From CAINVV01 sp038323575 (GTDB taxonomy: Bacteria > Bacteroidota > Bacteroidia > Bacteroidales > Prolixibacteraceae), in the NCBI GenBank assembly GCA_038323575.1, contig JBBQHB010000012.1, positions 1 to 64,000 on the forward strand: DNA of 64,000 bases. Direction: 5' to 3'. This document shows positions 1 through 9,001 of the stretch, in pieces (position 1 is the stretch's first letter; every line of letters starts with the position of its first letter). Position numbers and translations under genes: made by a program. The notes under the pieces were generated by a model. That model had not been told where the DNA came from, did not search any database, and was given only the letters and a program-made list of their open reading frames with translations.

Positions 1-50
1 TCGTCCAGTCGTCCAGTCGTCTCGTCGTCCAGTCCTTCCGTCTCGTTTCA
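1..50. repeat. GTC-octamer array 1 (edge of window)
   Basis: GTC recurs at a mostly 8-bp spacing (units such as GTCGTCCA), and the array is cut by the left window edge. It belongs to the same degenerate octamer family as the arrays near 56.5, 57.0, 58.2-58.6 and 61.4 kb. It lies just past the 3' end of a minus-strand gene fragment. No reading frame here resembles a protein family. Confidence 0.8.
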
Positions 51-398
51 GCGACTGTGCATTCTTGTTAGAACTCCGCCTGCAGCTTCGATCGGACAGC
101 TTTTTGTCTCAAAGGAATTTGTTGGTTTACGCTTCGCGCGCACCCGGGAATGTTGTTCAGGATATAGCGCAAAATAAGTATTCCTGACCTCAGGATGCCT
201 CGAATAACAGAAAACCTGTTCAACATTTGATGTATCGTTGATCTTTTTATCTGGAGATTTGGCATCAAGTACCAAGGCAAAATTTTCTTCAACTTTCAGG
301 CTATAGTCGGGAACAAGTTTGATCGCTATATTTTTGTTACTTCCAATCTTCAAAAACGGATGTTGCAGGATTTTGCTCCGCACAATGTCGTTCCCCAT
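48..398 (-). pseudogene. fragment resembling the N-terminal domain of a type I restriction (HsdR_N-like) protein
   Basis: The 116-residue frame begins MGNDIVRSKILQHPFLKIGS. It contains PDYSLKVEENFALVLDAKSP and VEQVFCYSRHPEVRNTYFAL, which resemble the fold of HsdR_N nuclease domains (a PDY...LVLDAK-type core, then the HPE..YFAL segment). After residue ~77 the sequence becomes unlike any domain I know and ends at a stop inside low-complexity DNA, so the helicase and specificity parts of a real restriction enzyme are missing. It lies downstream of the LysM/binding-protein gene on the same strand, separated by a tandem 10-mer repeat. I infer a decayed fragment; a short orphan gene is possible. 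The family assignment is by motif memory only. Confidence 0.45.
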
Positions 399-401
399 GG
401 T

Positions 402-445
402 ACTTTAGTCACTTTAGCTCACTTTAGTTCACTTTAGTCACTTTT
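402..445. repeat. tandem 10-mer repeat (ACTTTAGTTC type)
   Basis: Four to five consecutive units of about 10 bp (ACTTTAGTC, ACTTTAGCTC, ACTTTAGTTC, ACTTTAGTCA) fill the gap between the 3' end of the LysM/binding-protein gene and the start of the HsdR_N-like fragment. The period differs from that of the GTC-octamer arrays, so this is a separate element. Confidence 0.85.
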
Positions 446-2085
446 TATTCAGGATGTTGAATGATTCCCAGAGATTTCACTTCGAAGGTATTGGTATATT
501 CAACTACCGTGAAACTGTCGTTGGTATAACCGCCGAAATCGGAGACTTTTGTGAAGTGATAAGCTGCATGCAGCAACCCGCTGTTGCAGTCGGCCGGCAT
601 CCCGCGGGTCAGATTTCCGGTTCTTTGCAGTGATTGCAGGAAACAGGTGGTTACATCAAAACCCTGGAAGGCAAACAGGGAAGGCTCAGTGCCGAATTCA
701 GCCTTGAAATTTTCGACAAAAGTCAGGACGTCAGGTCGGCTGTAATCAACAAATGAAGTGGTTAATATATGCAGGTTGACACCGTGAAGGTTTTCAATTT
801 CGATGCTCTGCATCCGGGTAAACTCCTGCACGCCGACTAGGATGATCGGAAATCTTTTGGATAACAGGGCCAGGCGGTTCATTGCAATACTGACTTTTAC
901 CTCATTCATCTCTGCCATTACCAGGATGTTGGGCTTTTCAGCCTGCATGAGTGTTTCAAGTCCTTCAAGTCCTTTCGCCCATAAGTTGTATGATTGTAAT
1001 TGGCTATTTGAAACACTTTTATTGTTGAGTTGTTCGTGGATCAGTTTTGTTTCTGAACTGCCGTTTTCATCTTCAAGAAAAATGATTTTATCCTTGGGGA
1101 ATTGCTTCATGATATAGTTGGCTGTTGCCTCCATCCGTATTCTCCTGACCGGATTTATCTCGAAATAACAGGGGTTTGTTTTCCCTAATTTATCATCGGG
1201 GACCAAAGGCGACACCATTGGTATCCTGTTTTTTGCACTCAATTCCGAAACCAGGTTTTGCATATCCGGATAGACAGGACCGATCAAAAGATCAAAAGAT
1301 AGAAATTCAGGTTTTCTGACAACTGTCTCAATTGTAGACGCCAGTTTTTCAGTATCATACACATACAGTTTCACCTTCGTGCCAACTTTGGAGAGGTATT
1401 CCGCTGCCATCAGTGCTCCCTGGTAAAAAGCCAGAAAGCTTGGCGTCCTGGAAGAAGTTTTTAAGCTGTCTGCAACAACCGAGGATATTGGAAGGAAAAG
1501 TCCTACATTCCATGTTTTACCCGGACCCTGTGATTTTGCCGGGGCTGAAAACTCTTTCGGAGAATCTTTTTCCGGAATTTGCGGTAAAATTATCTCTTTG
1601 CCGGATTTTTTAGGTATCAAAATAGTCATGCCGGCTTTTAATCCCTCTCTGAGATCCGGATTGTACTTAAGCAGTTCCTCCTCCTCTGTTCCGTATTTGA
1701 GTTTGAGCTGGTAATAGTTGTCTCCGCTGACCACTAAATGCTGCATGAACCTGCTTCCATCAATTTTTGCAGCGTGAGGTTTCTGGTAGGTGTGATCGGG
1801 GATTTTCAGGATCATCCCCCTTTTTATGATCCCTGTAATCTCTTTGTTGGAGGCAAGTACCTCTTCCTGCGTGCATTCGTAACGTTTCGAAATGGAGTAA
1901 AGGGTCTCTTTTTTTTGGACGGTATGGAGAATGTAGCGAAAATCGCCAATTACAACTTTATCCATTGTTTTGACCTCCTGCCCGGAAACTGCAAGTGTGG
2001 TCAGGAACAGCAAAAGAACGCTCAGGAGGTTACCAAAGGATAAACTTCCCGGGCGTTCTTTTGTTGTGATAAAGTTCCCCGACAT
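445..2085 (-). CDS. LysM domain plus type-1 periplasmic-binding protein (cell-envelope)
   Basis: This is a 546-residue exported protein. A hydrophobic signal segment (about residues 18-35, ending near AVSGQ) is followed by two LysM-like peptidoglycan-binding modules: HTVQKKETLYSISKRY..., then HLVVSGDNYYQLKLKYG.... The rest resembles branched-chain amino-acid receptor-type periplasmic-binding proteins (WNVGLFLPIS..., FDLLIGPVYPDM, ...AFQGFDVTTCFLQSL). In Bacteroidota such fusions are thought to sit on peptidoglycan; a ligand is not known. A longer start at 2121 would overlap the upstream gene by 26 nt. The ATG at 2085, 10 nt past that gene's stop, gives a better-placed signal peptide and is preferred. 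It is last in the nfn operon, although nothing in the protein suggests a redox role. Confidence 0.8.
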   Translation of the reverse strand: MSGNFITTKERPGSLSFGNLLSVLLLFLTTLAVSGQEVKTMDKVVIGDFRYILHTVQKKETLYSISKRYECTQEEVLASNKEITGIIKRGMILKIPDHTYQKPHAAKIDGSRFMQHLVVSGDNYYQLKLKYGTEEEELLKYNPDLREGLKAGMTILIPKKSGKEIILPQIPEKDSPKEFSAPAKSQGPGKTWNVGLFLPISSVVADSLKTSSRTPSFLAFYQGALMAAEYLSKVGTKVKLYVYDTEKLASTIETVVRKPEFLSFDLLIGPVYPDMQNLVSELSAKNRIPMVSPLVPDDKLGKTNPCYFEINPVRRIRMEATANYIMKQFPKDKIIFLEDENGSSETKLIHEQLNNKSVSNSQLQSYNLWAKGLEGLETLMQAEKPNILVMAEMNEVKVSIAMNRLALLSKRFPIILVGVQEFTRMQSIEIENLHGVNLHILTTSFVDYSRPDVLTFVENFKAEFGTEPSLFAFQGFDVTTCFLQSLQRTGNLTRGMPADCNSGLLHAAYHFTKVSDFGGYTNDSFTVVEYTNTFEVKSLGIIQHPE

Positions 2086-2095
2086 CGGCGCCGAA

Positions 2096-3091
2096 TTATT
2101 GACCGGTTTTGAATTCTCCAAAATTTTTCATGAATTGTACTCGTTCAAATTCAGAGGGATTAACTGAGTTATCCTGACTTAATTTTCCCCTAAAGTTATC
2201 AATCTTTTCATAGTTGTGTTCTGTCATCCATTGATCCATTTGCTGATTGATTTCAGTGATAAAACCGAAACCTTTGTCGTAAAGGGCGGAGACTACCTGT
2301 ACGGCCTGGCTGCCGGCCAGAATCATCTTTACGGCAGTTTCCCAACTGTGGACGCCTGTCGAAGATGCAAGATCGCAATTGACACGGTTGGACATCATGG
2401 CTACCCAGCGCAATGGCATCAGGTAATCAAAGTCGTGACTCAGGACATTGGATCCGTGAATAGTTTCTTTGGAAATGTCGATATCGGGCGCGTAAAAACG
2501 GTTAAAGAGGACGATTCCTTTCACTCCTGAAAAGGAGATGTCCCGGATCATTCCGCCAAGGTTGGAGAAGTAAGGGCTTATTTTAACCGAGACCGGTATC
2601 GCTACTTTTTGCGACACGCGGGTAATGATGTCAAAATAGGTGCTCTCGTTGTCCTGGCTGGTTTGCGAGAGGTTCGTCGGAGAAAGGAACAGGTTTAACT
2701 CAATGGCATCGGCTCCTGCGGATTCAATTTTCCTGGCAAAGAAACCCCATTCCTGGGATGTGATGCAGTTGATACTGGCAATCACGGGGATAGAGAGCTG
2801 TGCTTTGGCATCTGTGATCAGTTGCAGGTAATGCTTCAGGTTATCTTTCCTGATTTCCAGATCGTAATAATCAAGGAATTCCAGGTTGTTGTCCATGGGA
2901 CCCAGTTTGTCAAATTCATGGGCATATTCGAGGTAAATTTCCTCCTCAAAAACCGATTTCAGCACGATAGCGCCTGCCCCGGCTTTTTCGAGGCCTTTAA
3001 GGTGTTCGATGGAATGGGTCAGACTGCAGCTGCCGGCGATTACCGGACTTTTAAGGTCGAGCCCAAGATATTTTATACTTAAATCCGGCAT
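2096..3091 (-). CDS. dihydroorotate dehydrogenase-like flavoprotein
   Basis: A 331-residue TIM-barrel protein of the DHOD/PreA family, beginning MPDLSIKYLGLDLKSPVIAG. Flavin-binding features of class 1 DHODs are visible: SINCIT, AIELNLFLSP, PVSVKISPYFSN and, near the C-terminus, STGVHSWETAVKMILAGSQAVQV (phosphate-binding loop). It is annotated widely in Bacteroidota as DHOD-like, and a pyrimidine role is not established. The start is the ATG at 3091, which follows the stop of the upstream GltD/NfnB-like gene by 1 nt, so translation is probably coupled. Neighbouring GltD-like and FAD/[2Fe-2S] proteins recall the PreT-PreA and DHOD B-type electron-transfer pairings, so it may accept electrons from them; this is inference. 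Confidence 0.85.
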   Translation of the reverse strand: MPDLSIKYLGLDLKSPVIAGSCSLTHSIEHLKGLEKAGAGAIVLKSVFEEEIYLEYAHEFDKLGPMDNNLEFLDYYDLEIRKDNLKHYLQLITDAKAQLSIPVIASINCITSQEWGFFARKIESAGADAIELNLFLSPTNLSQTSQDNESTYFDIITRVSQKVAIPVSVKISPYFSNLGGMIRDISFSGVKGIVLFNRFYAPDIDISKETIHGSNVLSHDFDYLMPLRWVAMMSNRVNCDLASSTGVHSWETAVKMILAGSQAVQVVSALYDKGFGFITEINQQMDQWMTEHNYEKIDNFRGKLSQDNSVNPSEFERVQFMKNFGEFKTGQ

Positions 3092-3092
3092 A

Positions 3093-4595
3093 TCAGTTGA
3101 TTTTAGAGCTGTTTGACAATTTGTTCTGAAGATAGATGTGCATGTTTTCGGCAGCCTTACGTCCGTCGCCCATGGCCAGGATAACGGTAGCGCCACCCCT
3201 GACGATGTCACCACCTGCAAACATCTCTTCGATAGAGGATTGCATCTTCTCTTCTTCTACCACGATGGTTCCCCATCTGGTGATCTTCAGGTCGGGAAGA
3301 CAGGAGGGCACAAGCGGATTGGGTGAAACGCCGACGGCAACGATGACAAGATCAACATCCAGTTCAAATTCGGAACCATCGATAGGTATGGGCCTTCTCC
3401 TGCCTGAGGCATCCGGTTCACCGAGGCCCATCCTGTTGAGCCGCATACGGTTGACCATCCCTTTTTCGTCTGCAAAATATTCCAGCGGATTACAAAGGTT
3501 CATAAATTCAACGCCTTCCTCTTTGGCATGCTTAACCTCCTCGATCCGGGCAGGCATTTCTGCCTCCGAACGACGGTAGATAATCATGGCCCTGTCGGCG
3601 CCAAGCCGGAGGGCGGTACGAACGGAGTCCATGGCGGTATTCCCGCCACCGATAACTGCTACCCTTTTGCCTTTAATGACCGGAGTATCGCTACTGTCTG
3701 AATTGGCTCCCATCAGGTTGACACGGGTGAGGTATTCGTTGGAGGAAAGAATTCCGTTATAATTTTCGCCCGGTATATCCATAAACCTCGGAAGACCGGC
3801 GCCGCTTCCGATAAAAAATGCCTGGTATCCCTCTTCTTTAAGGTCGTCGAACGAGGCTGTTCGGCCCACGATAAAGTTGGTTTCAAATTTGACCCCCATC
3901 TTTTTGAGGTTTTCTAATTCGAAATCCACAACGGAGTTGGGCAGCCTGAATTCGGGGATACCATATTTAAGTACTCCGCCGATTTCATGCAGCGCTTCAA
4001 AAACGGTTACGTCGTAACCAAATTTGACCATATCGCCGGCAAAAGAAAGCGCGGCCGGGCCTGAGCCAACGGTGGCTACCTTGATGCCGTTGGGTGCCGC
4101 TGTCTTCGGAACATTGGCAGTCCCTGATGCACGTTCAAAATCTGCAGCAAATCTTTCAAGATGTCCGATGGCAACAGATTCGAGCTTCATCTTATCCACA
4201 TAAAAACAACGTGCTTCACATTGTTTCTCCTGCGGGCAAACCCTGCCGCAAACGGCCGGCAGTGCATTGGTCTCTTTCAGGGTGGCTGCAGCTCCCATAA
4301 CATCTCCGTTTTCAATCTGTTTGACGAATTTCGGGATGTTGATATTTACAGGGCAGCCTTCAATACAGGTTGGATTTACGCAATCCATGCACCGGGATGC
4401 TTCCAGGGCGGCCATTTCTGATGTGATTCCGAGATTCACTTCACGGTCCTGGTATTTCACCCTGATCTCAGGTGCCTGTTCGGGCATGTGTACCCTGTGA
4501 ATAGCAGTTCTTTCTTTGTTCTTTATTTTGGAACGCAAAGTGGCTCTCCACTCCTGGCTGCGTTCGTTTTTAAGGTATTCCTGGTCTAAAGACAT
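3093..4595 (-). CDS. nfnB: NfnB-type large subunit / GltD-like NADPH oxidoreductase
   Basis: A 500-residue flavoprotein. The N-terminal Fer4 domain has eight cysteines at residues 69, 72, 77, 81, 116, 120, 126 and 130, enough for two [4Fe-4S] clusters. An FAD-binding GSGPA loop lies near residue 177 and an NADPH-binding loop (VAVIGGGNTAMDS) near 313. It is usually annotated as glutamate synthase small subunit, but no large GltB subunit lies nearby. Immediately upstream is a SudB/NfnA-like subunit, the arrangement known for NADH-dependent reduced ferredoxin:NADP+ oxidoreductase (NfnAB), which couples NADPH to NADH and ferredoxin by electron bifurcation. The gap to nfnA is 9 nt and to the next gene 1 nt, indicating one transcript. 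A GltD-only role is the alternative. Confidence 0.85.
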   Translation of the reverse strand: MSLDQEYLKNERSQEWRATLRSKIKNKERTAIHRVHMPEQAPEIRVKYQDREVNLGITSEMAALEASRCMDCVNPTCIEGCPVNINIPKFVKQIENGDVMGAAATLKETNALPAVCGRVCPQEKQCEARCFYVDKMKLESVAIGHLERFAADFERASGTANVPKTAAPNGIKVATVGSGPAALSFAGDMVKFGYDVTVFEALHEIGGVLKYGIPEFRLPNSVVDFELENLKKMGVKFETNFIVGRTASFDDLKEEGYQAFFIGSGAGLPRFMDIPGENYNGILSSNEYLTRVNLMGANSDSSDTPVIKGKRVAVIGGGNTAMDSVRTALRLGADRAMIIYRRSEAEMPARIEEVKHAKEEGVEFMNLCNPLEYFADEKGMVNRMRLNRMGLGEPDASGRRRPIPIDGSEFELDVDLVIVAVGVSPNPLVPSCLPDLKITRWGTIVVEEEKMQSSIEEMFAGGDIVRGGATVILAMGDGRKAAENMHIYLQNKLSNSSKIN

Positions 4596-4604
4596 CTTGT
4601 TATC

Positions 4605-5426
4605 CTATTTTTGAAAATATTTATTACCTGCAACAACCTCTTCGGCACGGTAGCCGCCAAGTCGCATCAGCATCTCGTCAAAATTAATCTCATGCGCATC
4701 GAATTCAGGTCCGTCAACACAGGTAAACCGGGTTTTCCCGCCGACAGTTACCCTGCAGGCTCCACACATTCCGGTACCGTCTACCATGATGGAATTCAGG
4801 CTGGCTTGTGTCGGAATGTTATATTTTTTGGTCGTTAGTGAGGCAAATTTCATCATAATGGCCGGACCAATCACGATGCACTCATCGATTTTTTCACGCT
4901 GGATCACCTCTTCCATCCCGGCCGTGATTAATCCCTGTCTTCCGTAAGAGCCGTCGTCGGTCATCACGATGACTTCGTCCGACCAACGCCTGATCTGGTC
5001 TTCAAGGATGATCAGGTCTTTGCTTCTGGCCGCAATAACGGATACAACCCTGTTTCCGGCTTTTTTGAAGGCTTCGACGATAGGCAGCAAGGGTGCAACC
5101 CCGACGCCTCCGCCGCATGCAAGAATGGTCCCCTTTAATTCGATGTCGGTTGGTTTACCCAAAGGACCGACCATGTCAGTAATACTGTCGCCTGGTTCCA
5201 ACGCCGCTAATTTGGCAGAACTTACGCCAACGATCTGAACAACCAGGGTGATGGTCCCTTTCGCAGGATCAGCGTCAGCAATGGTTAGCGGAAACCGTTC
5301 TCCCTTTTCGCCAATTTTTAGAATAACAAAGTTACCTGCTTTTCTGGAACGAGCAATTTTCGGATTCTCAACCACAAAGCGGATGACCTTGTCAGAGAAA
5401 TATTCCTTTTCTATTATTTTGTTCAT
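4605..5426 (-). CDS. nfnA: NfnA-type FAD/NAD-binding, [2Fe-2S] subunit
   Basis: A 273-residue protein of the ferredoxin-NADP reductase/DHOD electron-transfer family (often called sulfide or dihydroorotate dehydrogenase-like). The FAD motif RFPLTIAD is at about 44-51 and the NAD-binding loop CGGGVGVAPLLP at about 104-115. Near the C-terminus is a cluster region with Cys221, Cys224 and Cys236, preceded by an Asp at 216. Known NfnA [2Fe-2S] clusters use one Asp and three Cys, and this pattern fits. The start is the ATG giving MNKIIEKEYFSDKVI; 19 residues upstream would be poorly conserved hydrophobic sequence. It is first in a four-gene minus-strand operon with nfnB, a DHOD-like gene and a LysM/binding protein. 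A candidate -7 element lies 26 nt upstream. Confidence 0.87.
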   Translation of the reverse strand: MNKIIEKEYFSDKVIRFVVENPKIARSRKAGNFVILKIGEKGERFPLTIADADPAKGTITLVVQIVGVSSAKLAALEPGDSITDMVGPLGKPTDIELKGTILACGGGVGVAPLLPIVEAFKKAGNRVVSVIAARSKDLIILEDQIRRWSDEVIVMTDDGSYGRQGLITAGMEEVIQREKIDECIVIGPAIMMKFASLTTKKYNIPTQASLNSIMVDGTGMCGACRVTVGGKTRFTCVDGPEFDAHEINFDEMLMRLGGYRAEEVVAGNKYFQK

Positions 5427-5451
5427 AAAACTGAAAATTGAAAAAATCGTC

Positions 5452-5459
5452 CAAAAATA
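5452..5459 (-). promoter_or_regulatory. candidate -7 element for the nfn operon
   Basis: The minus strand reads TATTTTTG, matching the Bacteroidota -7 consensus TAnnTTTG, 25 nt before the nfnA ATG. No convincing TTTG -33 box lies at the usual spacing, so this is a weak call. Confidence 0.35.
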
Positions 5460-5562
5460 GCGATTTCGATTGATTGATTGCACTTTTAAAGCGCAAATGG
5501 GGAAAATATATGTATAGTTTAAAATATTATTAAATAAGCAACCATCTCAGAAATCAAACTGC

Positions 5563-5570
5563 TATCTTTG
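5563..5570 (+). promoter_or_regulatory. candidate -7 element for the SUI1/SNF2 pair
   Basis: TATCTTTG matches TAnnTTTG exactly, about 95 nt upstream of the SUI1-like start. A clear -33 TTTG is not seen at the expected distance. The 237-bp divergent gap between nfnA and this gene holds nothing else I recognise. Confidence 0.45.
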
Positions 5571-5664
5571 CAGTTTGCATCTCTTCCGGTCATTTCATCC
5601 TTTTACCCTGTTGTAAAAAGGAGGTAACTTTTTTAGTAATCAACACATAGGAATTTCCTGACAA

Positions 5665-6021
5665 ATGAAGCCGCAAAATCAGCAGCGAAAAAACAGAGAA
5701 GGAGTAGTCTACTCTACTTCGGAAAATTTCAACTATCAGTTCACTCCCGATGATTCAGCCCGGGAAACGCTTATCCCGTCCAGGCAGAATCTGAAAGTCA
5801 TGCTGGATAAAAAACAGCGGGCAGGTAAAATTGTTACGCTGATTACCGGATTTATCGGCAAGGAAGAGGATCTGAATGTACTCGGGAAAAAACTGAAATC
5901 AAAATTCGGGGTTGGCGGTTCTGTTAAGGACGGTGAGATCCTGATTCAGGGAGATTTCAGGGATCGTGCCATCTTGCTTCTTTCAGCAGAAGGCTATAAA
6001 GTAAAAAGGGTAGGAGGCTGA
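5665..6021 (+). CDS. SUI1/YciH-like translation initiation factor
   Basis: A 118-residue protein. The C-terminal two thirds match the eIF1/SUI1 fold: KVMLDKKQRAGKIVTLITGF, followed by GKKLKSKFGVGGSVKDGEIL and IQGDFRDRAILLLSAEGYKVKRVGG. The basic GKIVTLITGF and GVGGSVKDG loops are the family's typical RNA-contacting segments. Bacterial members (YciH) are proposed to influence initiation fidelity. The N-terminal 40 residues are polar and variable. The length is normal for the family. It is followed after 20 nt by a SNF2 helicase and probably shares its transcript. Confidence 0.88.
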   Translation: MKPQNQQRKNREGVVYSTSENFNYQFTPDDSARETLIPSRQNLKVMLDKKQRAGKIVTLITGFIGKEEDLNVLGKKLKSKFGVGGSVKDGEILIQGDFRDRAILLLSAEGYKVKRVGG

Positions 6022-6041
6022 AAACAATAAACACACTGAAA

Positions 6042-8993
6042 TTGATTCATTCGAAGCTGATATTTGTCGTTACACTTTCCAAACACCGGAATTTCGGACA
6101 GTTGCTGGTGCCCTATTTTGCTGAGCAGATAAAGGACGAGCCTTATCTGAGACTGGTCAGGAAAGCAAGGCAGCACGATCTGGTTGACACCTCTGTTAAG
6201 TTAACTCCAACCGAAGCAAGGATCGTGAAAGTCACTGAAAGATACAGTGATGAAAAATTAATCCGCAAGTTTTGTCCGGATAAGCCAGCCAGCGAACTAC
6301 AGAACATTATCAGGAAAGAGGAGGTGAAACTAAAGGTGATTTCCTATATCGAGGGGGCACTTTCAGAAGCGCTGGGAATATTGAAGATCAGTGATATTCC
6401 TGTTTATCAGAAGCGGGAAAAATATACCAATCTGTACACGGAAGATTTGATAACCCTTCTCTATGCAGACACAGGCGCAGTTTTCAATTTTCACAGGTCA
6501 GAAGAAGAGACCCGCTATTTTCTAACCCTTCGCAACGGACAGGAACATTTTTCATTGCTGAACAGGAATGTGGAAATACTTGTTAATGAGCCCTGCCGGA
6601 TTTACTATCAGAATAAAATCTATTTTTTCGACCATATTTCCGCTTCAAAGCTGCTTCCTTTCCGCGAGAAAGAGTATATCTCCATTCCCCGGAAGATGGA
6701 AGATCGTTATTACGCATCTTTTATTCTCACTGCCGTTAAAACCCAGGAAGTTAATTTTTCCGGGTTCGAAATCAGGGAGATAATCCCTGAAAAAGGCGTG
6801 ACCCTTTCCCTGGAGAAAGATCTGACCGATTTGCCAGTCTTTGTAATTTATTTCTCGTACAACGGGCAGAAGCTGAGGATGGCGGAGGGTGAAAGAAAGG
6901 TTGTTAAACTTAATAAAGTTAATGATCAATATATTTTTGAAGCGTTCAGCAGGGATTTGTTATGGGAAAACAAGATACTGGATTTTCTCCGGGAACTGGG
7001 TTTAAAAGGTTCAGCCGTAGGAATGAAACCGGACATTTCGCTTGCTGATGTTCCGGAAAATGCAACTTTTCAGGCAATTGAATGGTTGTCTTTATATAGC
7101 GGAAAACTGACTGACGCCGGAATTGTAATTTCCCAGACGGCCCTTGCACACACTTATTACCTTGGGAATCACGATTTGCAGATTGATATTGAAAACAAGA
7201 TAGATTGGTTTGATCTCGAGATGGTGGTCCGGATAGGAGAGTGGGACATACCATTTATCAGGTTCAAGCGGCTTATATTAAATAGATTAAGAGAGTATAA
7301 ACTGCCCAATGGCGAATTTTTCATCCTGCCCGAAACGTGGTTTGCCCGGTTCGGGAGCATTCTCTCCCTTGGAAAGGCCGAGGCTCAGCGTATTGTCCTT
7401 AAGCCTTTTCATTTCATGTTGCTGCCTGAAACTATTTCCCATAGTAATCCGGCAATTGCCGATCGTATCGGGATGTTGGAAAACCAGAAAATAAAGGACC
7501 AGGAAATTCCTGTAAACTTGCAGGCCCTGCTTCGTAATTACCAGTATGATGGATTCAACTGGCTATACCATCTTTGGCAAAACAGGCTGAACGGCTGTCT
7601 TGCTGATGACATGGGACTGGGGAAAACACTCCAGACTTTGGTCCTCTTGCTGAAACTGAAAAGAAAAGAGGTCCCGGATTCTTTTTCTAATCCTGATTCA
7701 AACGGACAACTTTCGTTTGTCAGCACCGCAGGGATTAATGGTGAAGCACATCAGCCGGCAAGTCTGATTGTCCTGCCTGTTTCTTTGCTTCATAACTGGG
7801 AAAATGAGATTCGGAAATTTACTCCTTCCCTGAAAGTATATACCTACTCTGGTGCCAAAAGACGAGAGAAGCTGGACATGGCTAAATTGGTTTACCATAG
7901 TGACATTATCCTGACAACTTATGGCACAGTCAGAAATGACACAGATGTTCTTTCCCGGCACAATTTCTTCTACCTTATCCTTGATGAAAGTCAGAACATC
8001 AAAAACGCCGATTCCAAAAGTTACCGCGCAGTCACCGCTATTCAGTCTAAACACCGGTTGTCATTGACCGGAACCCCGATCGAGAATTCACTTTCCGATC
8101 TGTGGTCGCAGATGAATTTCCTCAATCCCGGACAGCTGGGCAGTTTCAAGTATTTCAAGGATGCTTTTCTCCTGCCGATCGAAAGGGATCATGACCAGGA
8201 GGCAACTTCGCGGCTGAATCAGTTGATTGAACCCTTTATCCTCAGAAGAACCAAAGAGCAGGTTGCCGCCGATCTTCCGCCTGTGATGGAAGAGATGCTG
8301 ACAATTGAGATGACTCCGGGGCAACTTGACTTGTATGAATCTGAAAAATCATCTGTCAGGAACTATCTGCTCAGTAATATTGATGAAATTGAACCACGGA
8401 ATACTGCTTTTGTCGTTTTACAGGCACTGACCCGGTTGAGGCAGATTGCCATTCACCCGCGCATGGTAGACCCGGCATCCCTTCTCGAATCGGGAAAATT
8501 TAATGAGATTCTCACCATGCTTGAAATCCTTGTCGCAGAGAACCATAAAATTCTCATATTTTCATCTTTTGTCAAGCACCTCAACCTGCTGGATGAGGCC
8601 TGTAAGAACAGGAACTGGGGATATTGCCGGCTGACAGGCCAGACGACAGACCGCAAATCAGTGATTGAGGAGTTCCAGTCCGGAATTGACAAAAATATTT
8701 TCCTGATTTCGCTGAAAGCCGGAGGAGTCGGTTTAAACCTGACTGCTGCCGACTATATCTTTATCATAGACCCATGGTGGAATCCTGCAGCCGAAATGCA
8801 GGCCATCAGCCGGGCACACCGGATCGGACAAGACAAGAAAGTATTTGTCTACCGCTTTATCTCGGAGAAGAGTATCGAGGAGAAAATACAGTTGCTGCAG
8901 GGAAAGAAGGCCGCCCTGGCCAACGAATTCATCAACCGCAGCGATCCTTTCGCTATTCTGGGGAAAGAGGAAATGATTCAGCTGTTCGAATAG
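6042..8993 (+). CDS. SNF2-family DEAD/DEAH helicase (TTG start)
   Basis: A 983-residue Swi2/Snf2 ATPase. Walker A motif DDMGLGKT is at about 520, box II DESQNIKN at about 648 and TGTPIENS at about 676. The helicase C-terminal domain has LISLKAGGVGLNLTAADYIF and SRAHRIGQ near 922. The first ~450 residues are a bacterial SNF2-associated region without a recognised catalytic motif. The only plausible start is TTG at 6042: the frame has a stop at 6027 and the next in-frame Met lies some 215 residues later, within conserved sequence. Such proteins translocate on DNA or remodel DNA-bound complexes; a specific partner is not evident. It shares a strand with the SUI1-like gene 20 nt upstream. Confidence 0.9.
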   Translation: MIHSKLIFVVTLSKHRNFGQLLVPYFAEQIKDEPYLRLVRKARQHDLVDTSVKLTPTEARIVKVTERYSDEKLIRKFCPDKPASELQNIIRKEEVKLKVISYIEGALSEALGILKISDIPVYQKREKYTNLYTEDLITLLYADTGAVFNFHRSEEETRYFLTLRNGQEHFSLLNRNVEILVNEPCRIYYQNKIYFFDHISASKLLPFREKEYISIPRKMEDRYYASFILTAVKTQEVNFSGFEIREIIPEKGVTLSLEKDLTDLPVFVIYFSYNGQKLRMAEGERKVVKLNKVNDQYIFEAFSRDLLWENKILDFLRELGLKGSAVGMKPDISLADVPENATFQAIEWLSLYSGKLTDAGIVISQTALAHTYYLGNHDLQIDIENKIDWFDLEMVVRIGEWDIPFIRFKRLILNRLREYKLPNGEFFILPETWFARFGSILSLGKAEAQRIVLKPFHFMLLPETISHSNPAIADRIGMLENQKIKDQEIPVNLQALLRNYQYDGFNWLYHLWQNRLNGCLADDMGLGKTLQTLVLLLKLKRKEVPDSFSNPDSNGQLSFVSTAGINGEAHQPASLIVLPVSLLHNWENEIRKFTPSLKVYTYSGAKRREKLDMAKLVYHSDIILTTYGTVRNDTDVLSRHNFFYLILDESQNIKNADSKSYRAVTAIQSKHRLSLTGTPIENSLSDLWSQMNFLNPGQLGSFKYFKDAFLLPIERDHDQEATSRLNQLIEPFILRRTKEQVAADLPPVMEEMLTIEMTPGQLDLYESEKSSVRNYLLSNIDEIEPRNTAFVVLQALTRLRQIAIHPRMVDPASLLESGKFNEILTMLEILVAENHKILIFSSFVKHLNLLDEACKNRNWGYCRLTGQTTDRKSVIEEFQSGIDKNIFLISLKAGGVGLNLTAADYIFIIDPWWNPAAEMQAISRAHRIGQDKKVFVYRFISEKSIEEKIQLLQGKKAALANEFINRSDPFAILGKEEMIQLFE

Positions 8994-9001
8994 GTTTATA
9001 A

